Below are positions 62,282-64,000 of a stretch of 64,000 nt of DNA, piece after piece (position 1 is the stretch's first letter; every line of letters begins with the position of its first letter). Source of the DNA: Gammaproteobacteria bacterium (GTDB lineage Bacteria > Pseudomonadota > Gammaproteobacteria > Steroidobacterales > Rariloculaceae); contig JAJDVG010000002.1 of NCBI GenBank assembly GCA_022826245.1, positions 1 through 64,000 of the forward strand, read 5' to 3'. The notes beneath the pieces were generated by a model. The model worked only from the letters and a program-made list of their open reading frames with translations. It made no database searches and had not been told where the DNA came from. A program made the position numbers and the translations under genes.

Positions 62282-63418
62282 TTACTCCAACTCGTTGATA
62301 TTGAAGATTTCGGCGCCCTCTTCCGGAGGGCCGTAGACGTTCATGCCGCCGCGCGGCGGGATCGGCAGGCCCGCTGCGATCGCCTCCTCGACCTGCCGTT
62401 CGTAGGCGCGCTCTCCGCTCAACGAATGCCCGACCGCCCCGTTGCCCTCGTGGCAGGAGTACTCGTACGTCTGGTAGTCCGGCTGGGCCGTGATCATGAG
62501 ACGGACGGTGAACGGCGCCGTGTACGTGACGGGATCCTCGACCGTCGCGATGTACTCGATCATGTCCGGGTCGACGCGCGTCAGGCGCTCCGTGATCGTC
62601 ATCCGCTCGCTGTGGCGAGTACCGTTGCCGTTGGCGCCGATGCTCGTCTCGTCGGTGAAATTTTTCGTTTCGATCACGAGCGTATCGCCGTCCCAGTAGC
62701 CGCGCGCGTTGCCCATGTATTGCCGGATGTCGTCGCTGACGTGAGGCCGTCCGTCGAGCGGGACGATGCGCGTATCGTGAATCATCTCGTAGCTGATGGC
62801 GAAAGTGTCGGGCGTCTGCGCGATCCTGAGCCCGTTGCCGTAGATCACCGGCAGGATGGAGCCCATGACCCCGCGCGTGATGCAGCGGTCGTAAAGCGTG
62901 AAATCCTCGAACCGTTCGAACGGCCCCGGGCCGAAGGTGCCGCGGTCCCGATTCCCCGCTCTGGCCCGGCCGGCTTCGGTCATCTCCGGTATCCGCCCGT
63001 CGGGCGGATCGACGACGAGCGAGGTATAGCCGAAAGTACGGATACCCCATTCATTGCGCAGGAAGGTTTCGGTGTTGACGGCCCGGTCCATGCCGGCCTC
63101 GTCGCGACCGGCCCGCTCGGCGAATTCCTCGGGCGTCAACGATTCGCGCGTGCCGTAACGCGGGTTGCGGCTCGTGCCGACACCGCGCATGTCGTCGGTG
63201 CTCCACACACCTTCGAAGCTCGGATCTCCCCAGGACGTTCTCGGCGTCTGCCAGTTCGGGTCCGTAAGCGCCGCGATCGTCGTTTCGGCCGGAACCGCAC
63301 GGATCGCCGAGGGCTCGACGCTCGACGGTCCGCCCGGCCCCTGCGCCGCTACAACGCCTGAATGCAATGCCGTGACTGCAAGTACCAACCCTGCAGACGA
63401 AATCGGGACGCTACGCAT
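62282..63418 (-). CDS. Secreted protein of unknown function, G-x-W-x-G-D-T-L family (longer member)
   Basis: 378 residues with a signal peptide ending near VAAQ. SFEGVWSTDDMRGVG, GYTSLVVDPPDGRIPEMTEAGRAR, CITRGVMGSILPVIYGNGLRIAQTPDTFAISYEMIHDTRIVPLDG, GYWDGDTLVIETKNFTDET, MTITERLTRVDPDMIEYIATVEDPVTYTAPF and YEYSCHEGN are its main blocks. It belongs to the same family as 11736-12707 and 60911-61735, with an extra N-terminal part. It lies tail to tail with the AHHSF gene at 61805-62212. Confidence 0.82.
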   Translation of the reverse strand: MRSVPISSAGLVLAVTALHSGVVAAQGPGGPSSVEPSAIRAVPAETTIAALTDPNWQTPRTSWGDPSFEGVWSTDDMRGVGTSRNPRYGTRESLTPEEFAERAGRDEAGMDRAVNTETFLRNEWGIRTFGYTSLVVDPPDGRIPEMTEAGRARAGNRDRGTFGPGPFERFEDFTLYDRCITRGVMGSILPVIYGNGLRIAQTPDTFAISYEMIHDTRIVPLDGRPHVSDDIRQYMGNARGYWDGDTLVIETKNFTDETSIGANGNGTRHSERMTITERLTRVDPDMIEYIATVEDPVTYTAPFTVRLMITAQPDYQTYEYSCHEGNGAVGHSLSGERAYERQVEEAIAAGLPIPPRGGMNVYGPPEEGAEIFNINELE

Positions 63419-63527
63419 CTCTGCCTCTCCTTGCCGCTTGCCCGCGTCGTATCGAGTTCCGGCTCAAATGGGACATGGCCCGAGCCGATCGGCCGACCGC
63501 TTCACGAATAGAATATTTCATTCACCG

Positions 63528-64000
63528 TCAGTTCTCTATCGGCAGGGCGAATACGAACACGTTCGATCCGCCGGTCGTGGGCTCGAACTCCGGCAACAGC
63601 CTGCCGGCCGTCGCCGCGACCAGCGACGGCCCGGTGCTTACGGCGACGTACTGGCGCCCGTCAACGGCAAAGCTGATCGGAAAACCGCTGACCGGGGAGT
63701 CCAGATTCGTTTCCCACAGGATCTCGCCCGTCTCATCGTCGAACGCCCTGAATCCCCCGTTCGAATCGCCCCCGAATATCAGGCCGCCGCCCGTGGCGAC
63801 GAGGGACAGGGCCGCGGCGCGCTGATCGAACCGCCACAACGCTTCGCCGGTCTCCGCCGATACCGCCCAGATCGAACCAAGCTGATCGGTGTTCGGCGCC
63901 AGTTGCGGCGGCATGTCCAGTCCGTAGACCTGCGAGGGATCGCGCTCACCGGTCTGGACGGACGCGTCCATGCAGGTGTTCTGCATCGGGACATACATGG
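63528..64000 (-). CDS. PQQ-dependent dehydrogenase-like beta-propeller (partial, 5' end off right edge)
   Basis: Only the last 157 codons are inside the window; the frame is open past the edge. Blade motifs IWAVSAETGEALWRFDQ and AFDDETGEILWETNL, and a C-terminal AVDGRQYVAVSTG, match the end of PQQ-type quinoproteins such as the one at 13197-15146. No cytochrome domain follows. It is the second quinoprotein gene next to AHHSF/partner genes in this window. Confidence 0.85.
   Translation of the reverse strand, partial: MYVPMQNTCMDASVQTGERDPSQVYGLDMPPQLAPNTDQLGSIWAVSAETGEALWRFDQRAAALSLVATGGGLIFGGDSNGGFRAFDDETGEILWETNLDSPVSGFPISFAVDGRQYVAVSTGPSLVAATAGRLLPEFEPTTGGSNVFVFALPIEN

Overview
The window is GC-rich chromosomal DNA from a gammaproteobacterium. 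Conserved gene orders show this: uvrB next to a class I aminotransferase; gyrA-serC-pheA-aroA-cmk-rpsA-ihfB-lapA-lapB; mtaD-ubiG-mupP-yciK; scpA-scpB-rluB; smc-zipA-ligA; queF/dksA-gluQ; and rimP-nusA-infB-rbfA-truB-rpsO-pnp. These blocks resemble Pseudomonas/Xanthomonas-type chromosomes. The many secreted proteins of the AHHSF (DUF6152-like) type and the PQQ beta-propeller dehydrogenases suggest a marine or sediment lineage such as Woeseiaceae/Steroidobacterales. That placement is an inference, not something the sequence proves.

Layout. 1-4.2 kb: a partial dienelactone hydrolase, tRNA-Val, uvrB, an aminotransferase and tRNA-Asn. 4.2-17.4 kb: an accessory catabolic region with a class III aminotransferase, amidase, serine hydrolase, two SnoaL/NTF2-like proteins, an M20 peptidase, a secreted protein pair (an unknown family plus an AHHSF protein), a PQQ dehydrogenase, an RraA-like aldolase and a CaiB-type CoA transferase. 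It ends in a 110-bp element with perfect 29-bp inverted arms. 17.4-29.4 kb: galU, a ComEA-like protein, then the lapB-to-gyrA block, all on the minus strand. 29.6-33.1 kb: mtaD-ubiG-mupP-yciK on the plus strand, coupled by successive 4-base overlaps. 33.2-37.3 kb: minus-strand TsaC/YciO protein, M50 protease, scpA, scpB, rluB and an AHHSF gene overlapping rluB. 37.4-39.5 kb: yciB, yciI, bolA and a parvulin lipoprotein. 39.5-46 kb: ligA, zipA and smc. 46-48.2 kb: queF, dksA and gluQ. 48.3-56.7 kb: the minus-strand translation/RNA operon from rimP to pnp. 57-64 kb: a second accessory block of secreted proteins, ending in a partial PQQ beta-propeller gene.

The most interesting signal joins the two accessory blocks. 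Four small secreted domains of the AHHSF type occur in the window. In all four the predicted signal-peptidase site leaves His-His as the first two mature residues, and an N(S)PH motif follows 27-28 residues later. Two of them lie directly beside, and one is fused to, a second secreted family of unknown function (G-x-W-x-G-D-T-L-V-V-E type), and PQQ-type quinoproteins lie nearby. This looks like an undescribed periplasmic module, possibly built on a copper histidine brace. Other notable items are a DksA with a histone-H1-like tail and a two-Cys (zinc-independent type) finger, and an 81-base AT-rich, rare-codon island inside mupP.
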